In this document: one piece after another, positions 52,855 through 61,037 of the stretch | How positions within the stretch are numbered: position 1 is the first letter of the stretch | How the letters are laid out: each line of letters begins with the position of its first letter | Origin: JAHCHG01 sp041745765 | GTDB taxonomy: Bacteria; Acidobacteriota; Blastocatellia; Pyrinomonadales; Pyrinomonadaceae | Assembly (NCBI GenBank): GCA_041745765.1 | Contig: JBGTIH010000121.1 | Location: forward strand, 62,001-126,000 | Reading direction: 5' to 3' | Length of the DNA: 64,000 nucleotides | The notes under the pieces: model-generated | What the model saw: only the letters and a program-made list of their open reading frames with translations | What the model was told of the DNA's origin: nothing | The model's database searches: none | Program-made: the position numbers and the translations under genes

Positions 52855-54165
52855 CTAAATAGTCGCCGGTTCAATTTCCTTTTTCGGCGCGAAGAAATTC
52901 AGCGCAACGACACAAGCCAAAGAAATTCCCGCCGCAATCGTTACACCGTAAAAAGCGGTTGTATAATCGCCGCCCGCTGCGCTTGCCAATCGTCCGGTGA
53001 TGACCGAACCGATAAAACCGCCGAAAGTTTCAATGACGGTTAGAACGCCCAAGATTTTTCCGATATCGCGCAAACCGAAAAATTCGACGGCGAGCAATTG
53101 AATCAAAACGAACGTGCCGCCGTAACCCAAACCGAACGGCAGAAGAAACCAAAAAATCGTGCTTGCCGTTAAAAATCCGAGTAACATAAAAGTTGCCAGA
53201 AACATCACGCCGCAGCAGATCAGCATCACACGCACGGTCGGCAATTTGTCGGACAAAAAGCCGAACAGAAATTTTCCGCCGACACTTGTTACGAAAAGCA
53301 TACTTTGCGCGAGAGCGGCTTGATCGGGAGTTGCGCCGATTCGCGGCGTTTGTATATGCAGAATAAACTGCTGACTCGTTGTAAAAATCGGATAAAAAAT
53401 CGCCATCGCGCAGAGGCTTAAAATCCAAAAATACGAAGTTTTCATCGCTTCGCCTAAAGTCATTCCGTCCGGCGTTTTCGGATTTCGGGTTTCGGATTTC
53501 GGATTTTCAACTTTCGTATTCGATTTGTCACCATCAAAATTTTCGCCGATGTCCGAGGCGCGATCTTTGACCAGCAGTAAAACTGCCGGAATTAAAATAA
53601 ACCAGACAATCGAACTGACCATAAGCATCGCCGTCCGCCAACCGTAATTAGCGATCAGCGGGCGCGAAATAACCGGAATTAGTGCGCCGCCGAAACTCGT
53701 TCCCGTCAAAACGATGCCCATTGCCAAACCGCGTTTGCGCCGAAACCAGTTGGCGATTAAAACCGTTTGCACCATTACGCCGACAAGTCCGAGCGAAAGC
53801 CCTAAAAGCGAATGCGACAGATAAACTTGCCACGGTGCGCCCGCTTGCGAATAAAAAGCGAGTCCGCCGCCGAGTGTTAAACATCCGGTGAACATCAGCC
53901 ATTTTAAGCTGTATTTTTGAATCAAAATGCCGACAATGAGCGAAAAAATTCCGGCAAGCAAAAACGTCAATCCGGCGGCAAGTCCCGTTACCGAATCTTT
54001 GGTTTGCATCGTAACTGTGCCGAGCTTCAGCAAATCTTCCTGAATCGGTTTATAAAAAACCGGAATTCCGCCGATTGAAAGTCCGTTACTGATGAGCAAG
54101 GCAAGTGTTGAAATGCCGACGATGATCCAGCCGTAAAAGAATTTATTTTTTTTCGTTTCGGTCAT
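52855..54165 (-). CDS. MFS transporter (oxalate:formate antiporter / monocarboxylate type)
   Basis: A 436-residue carrier with 12 membrane segments. The N-terminal FFYGWIIVGISTLALLISNG is typical of the OFA/monocarboxylate group. RKRGLAMGIVLTGTSFGGALI is the loop 4-5 motif. The central loop contains KVENPKSETRNPKTPDG, encoded by heptamer repeats at 53477-53510. It probably brings in the carboxylate substrate of the catabolic island. Confidence 0.85.
   Translation of the reverse strand: MTETKKNKFFYGWIIVGISTLALLISNGLSIGGIPVFYKPIQEDLLKLGTVTMQTKDSVTGLAAGLTFLLAGIFSLIVGILIQKYSLKWLMFTGCLTLGGGLAFYSQAGAPWQVYLSHSLLGLSLGLVGVMVQTVLIANWFRRKRGLAMGIVLTGTSFGGALIPVISRPLIANYGWRTAMLMVSSIVWFILIPAVLLLVKDRASDIGENFDGDKSNTKVENPKSETRNPKTPDGMTLGEAMKTSYFWILSLCAMAIFYPIFTTSQQFILHIQTPRIGATPDQAALAQSMLFVTSVGGKFLFGFLSDKLPTVRVMLICCGVMFLATFMLLGFLTASTIFWFLLPFGLGYGGTFVLIQLLAVEFFGLRDIGKILGVLTVIETFGGFIGSVITGRLASAAGGDYTTAFYGVTIAAGISLACVVALNFFAPKKEIEPATI
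53477..53510. repeat. In-frame ttcggat heptamers in the MFS central loop
   Basis: Four ttcggat/ttcgggt units in tandem translate to NPKSETRNPK in the cytoplasmic loop between the two halves of the carrier. They preserve the reading frame. Confidence 0.75.
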
Positions 54166-54298
54166 TTTTTTTGATTTTCTTGTTTGATTTTTTTTTAATT
54201 ATTTCCGAACTTTGCAACGCCACGGTCAATTCCCAAAGCTGATTTAGTGCTTCCATTCGCTGCGTTACGGCTTCGGGCGACATATCAACTTTCATCAT
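54143..54298 (-). CDS. 51-residue protein paired with the nucleotidyltransferase
   Basis: An open frame from ATG 54298 overlaps the end of the nucleotidyltransferase gene by 14 nt and the start of the MFS gene by 23 nt. It starts MMKVDMSPEAVTQRMEALNQ and ends in a lysine-rich tail. Short proteins with MSPEAVxxRxxxxxxL are, from memory, often encoded right after this kind of nucleotidyltransferase. An inner ATG at 54283 is an alternative start. Function is unknown. Confidence 0.5.
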   Translation of the reverse strand: MMKVDMSPEAVTQRMEALNQLWELTVALQSSEIIKKKSNKKIKKNDRNEKK

Positions 54299-54752
54299 TT
54301 TCACCCCGCAAATACTTCAAATCAATTAAGTCCTTGTCACGTCCGCTGATTTCCTTCATTATAATCATTCCCTCACGCGAAACTATCCAGTATTCACCTT
54401 TGTTCCATTTTGCTTTTTGCCGATTTTCCCAAACATCTTTTAAGGCATCGGTTACGAGCAAAAAATCAAGTGTGATTAAAACTTTTGTTTTTTTATCAAT
54501 TTTTGAAATACGTCGGATTTTAATTTTTCCGTCATCAAAATTAAGCGGTAACCCCTCGACATCGTAGCCGAGATTTTGGGCGATTTTCCAAACAACTTCT
54601 AAATTCTCCGACAAAATCAGCAAATCAATGTCGAGCGTGGCTCTCGGATAACCGTGAATCGCCATCGCCCAACCGCCGCAAACCGCGTAATCAATTTTTT
54701 TGCGGTTAAGCGTTTCGGTTAAATTTACAAATTCTTCCAACAAGCTCGACAT
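54285..54752 (-). CDS. Nucleotidyltransferase-like protein (AbiEii/DUF6036 type)
   Basis: A 155-residue protein with YAVCGGWAMAIHGYPRATLDIDLLI: a GGxAxxxHGxxRxTxDxD pattern where the two Asp would bind metal. Such minimal nucleotidyltransferases occur in toxin-antitoxin-like pairs, and the overlapping 51-residue frame may be the partner. It interrupts the catabolic island on the same strand. Confidence 0.75.
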   Translation of the reverse strand: MSSLLEEFVNLTETLNRKKIDYAVCGGWAMAIHGYPRATLDIDLLILSENLEVVWKIAQNLGYDVEGLPLNFDDGKIKIRRISKIDKKTKVLITLDFLLVTDALKDVWENRQKAKWNKGEYWIVSREGMIIMKEISGRDKDLIDLKYLRGENDES

Positions 54753-54782
54753 AATTTTTTACTGCCGGATGCCTTTTGCCGA

Positions 54783-56234
54783 CTAATGCAAAGCAGTCGG
54801 ACGTTTGATGAATTCGCCGCGTTTTTCTTCCGTAACTTTGCCGTTATCGAACATCACGCGACCGCGAATAATTGTTTGTGTTGACCAGCCTTTGGTCATA
54901 AAACCTTCAAACGGCGTGTGGTTTTGCGCGGACAACAGATATTCGGCGCGAATCGGTTTTTCCAAATTCATATCAACAATCGTCAAATCTGCATCCGCGC
55001 CGATTGCAATACAGCCTTTGCGCGGGAAAAGTCCGAAGTTGCGCGCCGGATTTGCGGAAACCAATTCGGCAATTCTGGACAAAGAAACATTGCGTTTATG
55101 TGCGCCTTCGCTTAACAAGATCGGATAAAGAATCGAACTGCCGCCAAAACCCGGAAGCGATTCCCAAACGCCGTTTTGTTTATGTTCTTCGCCGCAACAA
55201 GCGTGATCGGAAACGACCGTATCAACGTGTCCGCGCCGAATTCCTTCCCACAAGAATTCGCTGTGTTCGCGTGTGCGAATCGGCGGATTTACTTTGCCTT
55301 TTAAACCGATTCCGCTTTTATCTAATTCTTCGTGGTCTAAAGCTAAATGATGCAAAGTTGTTTCCAGTTTTATATCGTGATTCGGATAAGTTCGGCGCAC
55401 ATCAATTCCGGCTTGCAGGGCATCGCGGCTCGATAAATGCAAAAGATTTATCGGACAGCCGGTTGCATCCGCCAAAATCGCGGCTTCGTGAACCGAAAGT
55501 TTTTCGGTCAAAGGCGGACGCGCTTCGGAATAGGCTTTCAGTCCGGTCAATCCTTGCTGTTTGACGCGTTCGATAAAAACGCGAATCAATTCGGGATTTT
55601 CGCAATGAAGCGAAAGCGAAATTCGCGCTTTATCTTTATGTTTTTCAGCCATTTGCGAAATCCGTGTCATCAATTCAAACAAATGCCCCAAATCATAATT
55701 TTCCGCCATCGTATAATCCGAACCTTTGGTCGAATCGGCGGAAAGCGTGAGAGCTTTGTAAAACATATAAAATTTGAACGAGCCAACGCCCGCATTTTCG
55801 ACAAGCCATTCAATTTCATCGAGTTGCGGCGTTGCCATCGGCGCGATGTGATAACAATAATCGGTATAAAAATGACCTTTTGAAAGTTCTATAACTTCGG
55901 GAAAAATGTCTTTGTAAAGTCCGGTTTTGTTCAAATAATGATGTCCGGTGCGAAAATAGCTGATAATCGTTCCGACTCCGCCGACGAGCGCGGTGCGCGA
56001 TTCGCTTTCCGCGTCTTCCGAATGCGGACGATAAATCCCGACGTGATAATGCGAATCAACCGCCGCCGGAAAAACATATTTACCGTTTGCATCAATAATT
56101 TCGGCTGCCTGATTTGCGTCTATTTCATCTGCAATCGCCGCAATGCGCCCGTCTTTAATGCCGATTTCGCATTTTACTTCGCCGTGAAAAGGAAAGACAA
56201 CCGTGCCGTTTTTGATAATCGAATCGTATTTCAT
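54783..56234 (-). CDS. Dihydropyrimidinase / hydantoinase-family amidohydrolase
   Basis: A 483-residue cyclic amidohydrolase with N-terminal IIKNGTVVFPFHGEVKCEIG, metal motif VDSHYHVGIYR, a candidate carboxylated Lys in GSFKFYMFYK, further His in LSLHCENPEL and NLLHLSSRDAL, and catalytic Asp in VVSDHACC. It matches the D-hydantoinase/allantoinase/dihydropyrimidinase superfamily. It would open a cyclic amide or imide. Substrate unknown; GntR lies directly upstream on the same strand. Confidence 0.88.
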   Translation of the reverse strand: MKYDSIIKNGTVVFPFHGEVKCEIGIKDGRIAAIADEIDANQAAEIIDANGKYVFPAAVDSHYHVGIYRPHSEDAESESRTALVGGVGTIISYFRTGHHYLNKTGLYKDIFPEVIELSKGHFYTDYCYHIAPMATPQLDEIEWLVENAGVGSFKFYMFYKALTLSADSTKGSDYTMAENYDLGHLFELMTRISQMAEKHKDKARISLSLHCENPELIRVFIERVKQQGLTGLKAYSEARPPLTEKLSVHEAAILADATGCPINLLHLSSRDALQAGIDVRRTYPNHDIKLETTLHHLALDHEELDKSGIGLKGKVNPPIRTREHSEFLWEGIRRGHVDTVVSDHACCGEEHKQNGVWESLPGFGGSSILYPILLSEGAHKRNVSLSRIAELVSANPARNFGLFPRKGCIAIGADADLTIVDMNLEKPIRAEYLLSAQNHTPFEGFMTKGWSTQTIIRGRVMFDNGKVTEEKRGEFIKRPTALH

Positions 56235-56242
56235 AGATTTTT

Positions 56243-56318
56243 ATTAGCCACGAAATTACACGAACAAAACACGAAACAAACAGATTAAAAAACTTCGTGA
56301 AAATTTCGCGTAATTTTG
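56243..56318. repeat. cacgaa-type inverted repeat after the GntR gene
   Basis: Words such as cgaaattacacgaacaaaacacgaa (56250-56275) face cttcgtgaaaatttcgcgtaatttt (56292-56317). On the minus strand the array starts about 6 nt after the GntR stop and ends just before the amidohydrolase start. Confidence 0.55.
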
Positions 56319-56323
56319 GGGTT

Positions 56324-57088
56324 TTATTTCTTTTTATCGCGCACTAATTTTACTGAATAGCCGTATAAATCGCTTCGATAAAGCGTGTGAACGTATTCGA
56401 CGGGTTTATTTTCTTTTGTATAAACCGTGCGTTCAATCGAAAGCAGAGCCGTCCCAACGCGGACATCCAAAAGTTTTGCCACATACGGATCGGCGAGTTC
56501 GGCGTGAATCTGCTGAATCGCATTATCGAGATTTATGCCGAGTTTGGTTTCCATCGTGTGCAGAAGTGCGCCGCTTGAAAGCTCTGCCATCGTTAGACTT
56601 GCACCGATTTCTTCAGGCAAATAATTGACAATCAAACCAAACGGTTTGCCTTCGTTAAGCCGCAAACGCTTCAGACGATAAATCGGTGTGCCGAGTTTTA
56701 TTTCCAAAAGCTCGGCTTCGTGAATGTCCGCTTCGACACGATTCATCTCCAAAACTTTGACGGGCGTATCCATTCCCATTTCGATCAATTCATCGAGCGA
56801 ACCTGTCAGATGAATTGTTCCGGCAAAGCGTTTTTTGCGCGACTTTCTTCCCGAAACAAGCGTTCCGCGCCCTTGTTTGCGTTCGATTAAACCGTCATCC
56901 GAGAGTGCTTGCAACGCTTGTCGAACCGTGATGCGCGACACGCCGTATTCTTCGATTAACTCACTTTCCGTCGGCATTTTCTCGCCCGATTCAAACGCCC
57001 CCGAAGTGATTTTTTCGCGCAGAACATTTTCCAGTTGGTAATAAAGCGGAATTCGCGAACTCGCAAATGTAATCTTCTGTTTTGCCAT
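56324..57088 (-). CDS. GntR-family regulator (HutC/UTRA type)
   Basis: From ATG 57088 a 254-residue protein with a winged-helix domain (SRIPLYYQLENVLREKI, PTESELIEEYGVSRITVRQALQAL, GLIERKQGRGTLV) and a C-terminal UTRA ligand domain (EMNRVEADIHEAELLEI, YRLKRLRLNEGKPFGLIVNYLP). It should repress the catabolic island until a small metabolite binds. It lies between the bicupin and the amidohydrolase on the same strand. Confidence 0.92.
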   Translation of the reverse strand: MAKQKITFASSRIPLYYQLENVLREKITSGAFESGEKMPTESELIEEYGVSRITVRQALQALSDDGLIERKQGRGTLVSGRKSRKKRFAGTIHLTGSLDELIEMGMDTPVKVLEMNRVEADIHEAELLEIKLGTPIYRLKRLRLNEGKPFGLIVNYLPEEIGASLTMAELSSGALLHTMETKLGINLDNAIQQIHAELADPYVAKLLDVRVGTALLSIERTVYTKENKPVEYVHTLYRSDLYGYSVKLVRDKKK

Positions 57089-57096
57089 AATCTTTT

Positions 57097-57146
57097 CATT
57101 TAACATCTATCAGAAAATTCAATGATAAATGTTAAATGCTAAATGT
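57097..57146. repeat. ttaaatg heptamers with inverse arm after the bicupin gene
   Basis: On the minus strand the tract directly after the bicupin stop contains atttagcatttaacatttatca (57123-57144), faced by tgatagatgttaaatg (57097-57112 inverted). The inner pair matches at 15 of 16 bases. It sits 8 nt upstream of the GntR start, so it could also shape GntR translation. Confidence 0.7.
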
Positions 57147-58091
57147 CTAGTCGTGCGAATGATCAACGCCCATCGCGTGCATTGCATCATGAATGTGAAT
57201 TCTATCGCTTTCCGAATCTGTCGAGTATTGTTCGCCAAATTCAAAATCGAAATGATTATGGTCGTGCGAGTGCAGCCATTTATTAAGTTCGGGTTTTTGG
57301 CGAATCAGCCGCGCCGCCGCTCTATCCGCATTTTCGTCGGGGTTTGAATAGGCATTGTGATGAAAATGATTATGCAGTTCGCCGTCTGTTCTGCCGAAAC
57401 CTAAAATGCCGTGTTTGCTGTAAAACGCGCCGTGATTAACATACGCCGGTCGCCAAAAATATCCGCCCGTCGGCAAATCGCCAAACTGCATCATCCACGA
57501 AGTTCCCCAAACGTGATACGCTTCTTCGGCGCAATCGTGATACGAGATATTGTCTTGCTGAAAGCCCGGTGTCATCGAATAAAGAAACGTCATCGCGTGA
57601 GTTTTTTCGTCAAAATGAAGCAGTTTCAGCAAACAACCCGAAGCCGTTTGCGGAAACAAAGTCGGCACTTGCCACGGCATCTGGTCATAAGTCGCAAGTT
57701 CAATCAAACCGCTTCTTTCGGCATCCGTCATATCTTCGTCCGATTCCAAAATATGCGGCTCGGAGTCGTTATACATCACCAGCGCGAAACAGCCTTTTTC
57801 GGTTGAAAAAGCGGGCAGAGAAACACCGCGCGGTACAAAAAAATAACCGCCTTTGCGCCAAAGTTTATCGCCGACTTTCATTTCGCCGTCCATTATAAAA
57901 ATTTCGAGTTCCGAATAAGAAACCGACGGCGGCTGTTTATATCCCGCGTCCCATTGCACACTCATTGTGCAAGCTCCCGTATCTTCATCAATCGAAAGCA
58001 TTTTATAATTATATCCGCCCGGAATTCCTTTCAATTCCAATCGCTTAAATGAAACATCTCTGTCAACAAACGGTTCAATGTGTTTTCGCAT
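57147..58091 (-). CDS. Bicupin (DUF4437-like) with His-rich C-terminal tail
   Basis: A 314-residue protein with two cupin domains. The first contains YSELEIFIMDGEMKVGD and KGGYFFVPRGVSLPAF; the second contains SYHDCAEEAYHVWGTSWMMQFGDLPTGGYFWRPAYVNHG in segments. The tail has many His and Asp (HSHDHNHFDFEFG, IHIHDAMHAMGVDHSHD), which could bind metal. It may be an isomerase or dioxygenase acting on the island substrate. The family assignment is moderate. Confidence 0.7.
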   Translation of the reverse strand: MRKHIEPFVDRDVSFKRLELKGIPGGYNYKMLSIDEDTGACTMSVQWDAGYKQPPSVSYSELEIFIMDGEMKVGDKLWRKGGYFFVPRGVSLPAFSTEKGCFALVMYNDSEPHILESDEDMTDAERSGLIELATYDQMPWQVPTLFPQTASGCLLKLLHFDEKTHAMTFLYSMTPGFQQDNISYHDCAEEAYHVWGTSWMMQFGDLPTGGYFWRPAYVNHGAFYSKHGILGFGRTDGELHNHFHHNAYSNPDENADRAAARLIRQKPELNKWLHSHDHNHFDFEFGEQYSTDSESDRIHIHDAMHAMGVDHSHD

Positions 58092-58093
58092 AA

Positions 58094-58190
58094 TTTTGTC
58101 TTTTGTCCTTCGTCATCAGTCCTTCACATTTTGTCCGCGCCCGTTGAAATAAAAAACAAAAGGCGAAAGACAAATGCCAAAGGACTAAAA
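58094..58190. repeat. tttgtcc-type heptamers in inverse arms between the 93-residue gene and the bicupin
   Basis: 58160-58190 (minus strand: ttttagtcctttggcatttgtcttt in part) starts in the stop codon of the small gene; the opposing arm at 58094-58135 has tttgtcttttgtccttcg. The units are about 7 nt and degenerate. It fills the spacer between the two genes. Confidence 0.65.
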
Positions 58191-58454
58191 TACCACCTTA
58201 AATTCTCTATCCGGTTTCGGAAAGAGTTCTTCTTTTTTGATAATTTTCTTGTTGTCGGCGTGCCAATTAAAGCCTGTAGTCGTGATTCTCTCATAAAAGT
58301 CTTGAATCCAAACCTCGCGCTGTTCGGCAAGTTCGACATTCATTGCTTGTGCAATTTTTTCATAGCGAGCCTTTTGCTCCTCAACTTCTTGAGCAATCCA
58401 TTTTTCAACTTCTTCACTTCGTTTCGGTTTATTTTTTAGTATTTTCTTCGACAT
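58185..58454 (-). CDS. Small charged protein of unknown function
   Basis: From ATG 58454 an 89-residue protein, helical and highly charged: KRSEEVEKWIAQEVEEQKARYEKIAQ, then LAEQREVWIQDFYERITTTGF and EELFPKPDREFKVVF. I do not recognise the family. It lies between the amidohydrolase and the bicupin on the same strand, each boundary filled by a repeat array, so it may be a subunit or accessory of that enzyme set. Confidence 0.5.
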   Translation of the reverse strand: MSKKILKNKPKRSEEVEKWIAQEVEEQKARYEKIAQAMNVELAEQREVWIQDFYERITTTGFNWHADNKKIIKKEELFPKPDREFKVVF

Positions 58455-58472
58455 AATTTTCAACATTTTTTA

Positions 58473-58550
58473 ACCACGAAACTGCACAAAGTTTTTGCAA
58501 AGTTTTTTGTTTCTTCTTGGTGTTTCTTCGTGTATTTTTGTGATTGATTT
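58473..58550. repeat. cacgaaga-type repeat after the amidohydrolase gene
   Basis: On the minus strand the tract right after the amidohydrolase stop reads atcacaaaaatacacgaagaaac, then caaaaaactttgcaaaaactttg, ending in cgtggttaaaa. The words are of the same style as at 56243-56318, with weak inverse symmetry (ttttgca / tgcaaa). Confidence 0.5.
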
Positions 58551-58553
58551 TTA

Positions 58554-59402
58554 TTAAATCCAATCTTCCAAACCATAAACTCGCGCAGTATTTTCAACTA
58601 ATAATTTGCGTTTTGGCGTTTCGCGCAATTCCAATTTATCAAGTTCGTCCATCGCTTTCTTAAACGGCAAAACCGGATAATCCGTGCCGAATAAAACTTT
58701 GTCCTGTCCGCGTGAATTGATAAATTTTATCAACGATTTATCCCAGTATTTCGGCAAATGCGCGTCCGTGCCGATGAACACGTTTTTGTGTTTCCAAGCC
58801 ATCGAAATCATTTCTTCAGTCCACGGATGTCCTATGTGTATCCCGATAATTTTTAGTTCGGGAAAGTCAATCGCCACTCTGTCCAAAGTTATCGGCTGCG
58901 CGACTGTCCGCAAAAACCATTGCGCCGAATGTCCGACCTGAATTTGAATCGGCACGCCGAGTTCGGCACATTTCGCATAAAATGGATAATAAATTCGGCT
59001 GTCCGGCGGTTCGCCGAACCAATGCGGATAAAGATGCGCTCCGACAAAACCGTATTCTTTGACCGCAACGTCTAACTTTTTAATCCAAGTCATTATCTTT
59101 GATGGATTTACGCCGATAATTCCTTTGAAACGATGCGGATGTTTTTCGCAAACTTTCGCAATCTTCTCAAAGGGTTTTTCAAAGAAAATGTTCGAGCCGA
59201 CAGCTGCGCCGGTCGTTGCCACGAGCAGACCTTTGTCAATTCCGGCTTCATCCATTTGCGCGAGTTTTTCTTCAACGGTTACGCCGCGCTTAGTCATCTC
59301 CAAAATCCCGATCAATTCCCAAAATTGATCAAGTTCCGCCGGATAATTCGCCGTAATTTCTTTCGTCCAAAGATTGACGACTATATCAATTGCTCTTGTC
59401 AT
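58554..59402 (-). CDS. Amidohydrolase_2 family protein lacking the N-terminal HxH motif
   Basis: A 282-residue TIM-barrel protein of the ACMSD/amidohydrolase_2 type. It has YGFVGAHLYPHWFGEPPDSRIYYPFYAKC (segments), IQIQVGHSAQWF, IIGIHIGHPWTEEMI and LFGTDYPVLPF. The usual IDxHxH start is IDIVVNLW here, so two metal ligands are missing. I recall a subfamily with this start. It may be a hydrolase or decarboxylase with altered metal use. It lies next to the acyl-CoA ligase gene. Confidence 0.8.
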   Translation of the reverse strand: MTRAIDIVVNLWTKEITANYPAELDQFWELIGILEMTKRGVTVEEKLAQMDEAGIDKGLLVATTGAAVGSNIFFEKPFEKIAKVCEKHPHRFKGIIGVNPSKIMTWIKKLDVAVKEYGFVGAHLYPHWFGEPPDSRIYYPFYAKCAELGVPIQIQVGHSAQWFLRTVAQPITLDRVAIDFPELKIIGIHIGHPWTEEMISMAWKHKNVFIGTDAHLPKYWDKSLIKFINSRGQDKVLFGTDYPVLPFKKAMDELDKLELRETPKRKLLVENTARVYGLEDWI

Positions 59403-59483
59403 TGTTGTTTTTGCCGCAGATTTCGAAGATAAATTAAATATGAATTTTTAACATTATAATTTTCTTTTTCGTATTAGACGCAT

Positions 59484-61037
59484 TTATCTGCGGATAAACC
59501 TTTCCCTTAATTCTTTTTTCAAAATTTTGCCCGTCAAATTTCGCGGCAATTTGTCAATAAATTCAACCGTTTTCGGTTTTTTGAAACCCGCGATTTTGCC
59601 TTCGCAGAATTGAATTATGTTGTTCTCCGAAACATTCTCACCGGATTTTAGAACTACAATTGCTTTAACTTCTTCGCCCCATTTTTCGCTTGGAACGCCA
59701 ATCACCGCGACTTCAAAAATCGCCGGATGTTCCTGCAAAACTCTTTCAACTTCCGATGGATAGACGTTTAACGCGCCCGACACGATCAAATCGTTTTTGC
59801 GGTCAACCAGATAAAAATATCCGTTCGCATCACGCCACGCCAAATCGCCTGTGCGAAGCCAGTTATCTTTTAAAACTTGCTTTGTCGCCGCGTCGTTATT
59901 CCAGTATTCGAGCATATTGGCTTCGGTGCGAATCGCTATTTCGCCCGTTTCACCGTCCGCCAAAGTTTCCCAATCTTCGCTGACAATTCGCACATCAACA
60001 TTTGTTTGCGCCCGTCCGCAAGATTGAAGAAGATGTTTGTTTTCAATGTTTTCCAAAGCAAGACGATGCTCAATCGGCTCTAAAACCGTTCCCGCACAAC
60101 CTGTTTCGGTCGTTGCAAAAGTTTGCCTGAAACCGCATTTCGGAAATCTTTTCATCGCCGAACGCAAAACCGTTTGGGGAATCGGCGAACCGCCGTAAAG
60201 TAAAACTTCCAAACTGCTCAAATCGTATTTTTTTGAAACGTCAGACGCTAACAACATCTGAATAGTCGTCGGCACAAGATTCGTAAATGTAATCTTATCG
60301 CGCTCAATTGTCGCACAAGCCGTTTCGACATCGTAATTTATCAAAGAAATCTGCGATGCAACATAAACCGCACAATAAATTCCGGCAATTCCGGCTGCCG
60401 AATAAAGCGGACTCGGAAGCATTACGCGATGCGTCTGCCGCGAAGCAATCGCGTGAACGTGGACGAGCATTCCAACCAAAAGCGAATAATGCGTATAAAC
60501 TGCGCCTTTCGGAAAACCTGTCGTTCCGGAAGTGTACAGCAGCATCGCCGCATCATCGGATTTCGGATTTCGGATTTCGAGTTTCGGATTTGAAGTTTGA
60601 AATTTGAAATTTGAAATTAAATTTTCAAACAGCGCGGAATTTATAACTTGTTCTAAACATTCAGCTTTTTCTTTAACTTCGAGCGCGATTTGTTCGGTTG
60701 ATTCGTCGCAAATTATCGCTTTTGCTCCCGAATTTTCGATAATAAATTTCACTTCGCTTGCCGTCAGGCGATAATTTACCGTTACCGAAACCAAACCGAC
60801 TTGCGCCAAACCGAATAATGCTTCAACCCACTGATTCGAGTTTTTCGCGTAAATCGCCACTCTATCGCCGCGTTTCAAACCCAAATCGAAAAGCGAATTG
60901 GCAAAAGTTTTGGCGCGAAAATCCAATTCTTTCCACGTAAATTTTTTGTCGCCGAAAATCAACCCGACATTATTGGGAAAATTTCCGGCGTTTCGTGTTA
61001 AAAGGTCGCCTGCTGAATTTAATCCGCCGAATATCAA
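59484..61037 (-). CDS. Acyl-CoA synthetase (AMP-forming)
   Basis: A 517-residue adenylating enzyme: LLYTSGTTGFPKGAVYTH, LLYGGSPIPQTVLRSAM, TFATTETGCAGTVL, WLRTGDLAWRDANGYFYLVDRKNDLIVSGALNVYPSEVE in segments, and catalytic Lys near LPRNLTGKILKKELRERF. The start is TTG at 61037, overlapping the stop of the CpeT-like gene by 3 nt. A repeat-encoded insert (SNFKFQTSNPKLEIRNPKS) precedes the P-loop. It probably makes an acyl-CoA for the island, working with the CoA transferase. Confidence 0.88.
   Translation of the reverse strand: MIFGGLNSAGDLLTRNAGNFPNNVGLIFGDKKFTWKELDFRAKTFANSLFDLGLKRGDRVAIYAKNSNQWVEALFGLAQVGLVSVTVNYRLTASEVKFIIENSGAKAIICDESTEQIALEVKEKAECLEQVINSALFENLISNFKFQTSNPKLEIRNPKSDDAAMLLYTSGTTGFPKGAVYTHYSLLVGMLVHVHAIASRQTHRVMLPSPLYSAAGIAGIYCAVYVASQISLINYDVETACATIERDKITFTNLVPTTIQMLLASDVSKKYDLSSLEVLLYGGSPIPQTVLRSAMKRFPKCGFRQTFATTETGCAGTVLEPIEHRLALENIENKHLLQSCGRAQTNVDVRIVSEDWETLADGETGEIAIRTEANMLEYWNNDAATKQVLKDNWLRTGDLAWRDANGYFYLVDRKNDLIVSGALNVYPSEVERVLQEHPAIFEVAVIGVPSEKWGEEVKAIVVLKSGENVSENNIIQFCEGKIAGFKKPKTVEFIDKLPRNLTGKILKKELRERFIRR
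60555..60620. repeat. In-frame heptamers in the acyl-CoA ligase gene
   Basis: ggatttc and gaaattt/tgaagttt units in tandem translate to SNFKFQTSNPKLEIRNPKS in a loop ahead of the ATP-binding motif. This is the same peptide style as in moaA and the MFS gene. Confidence 0.75.

Noticed and set aside
55004..55564. A 186-codon plus-strand frame opposite the dihydropyrimidinase-like gene
   Set aside because: Arginine-rich shadow of the real gene with no domain.
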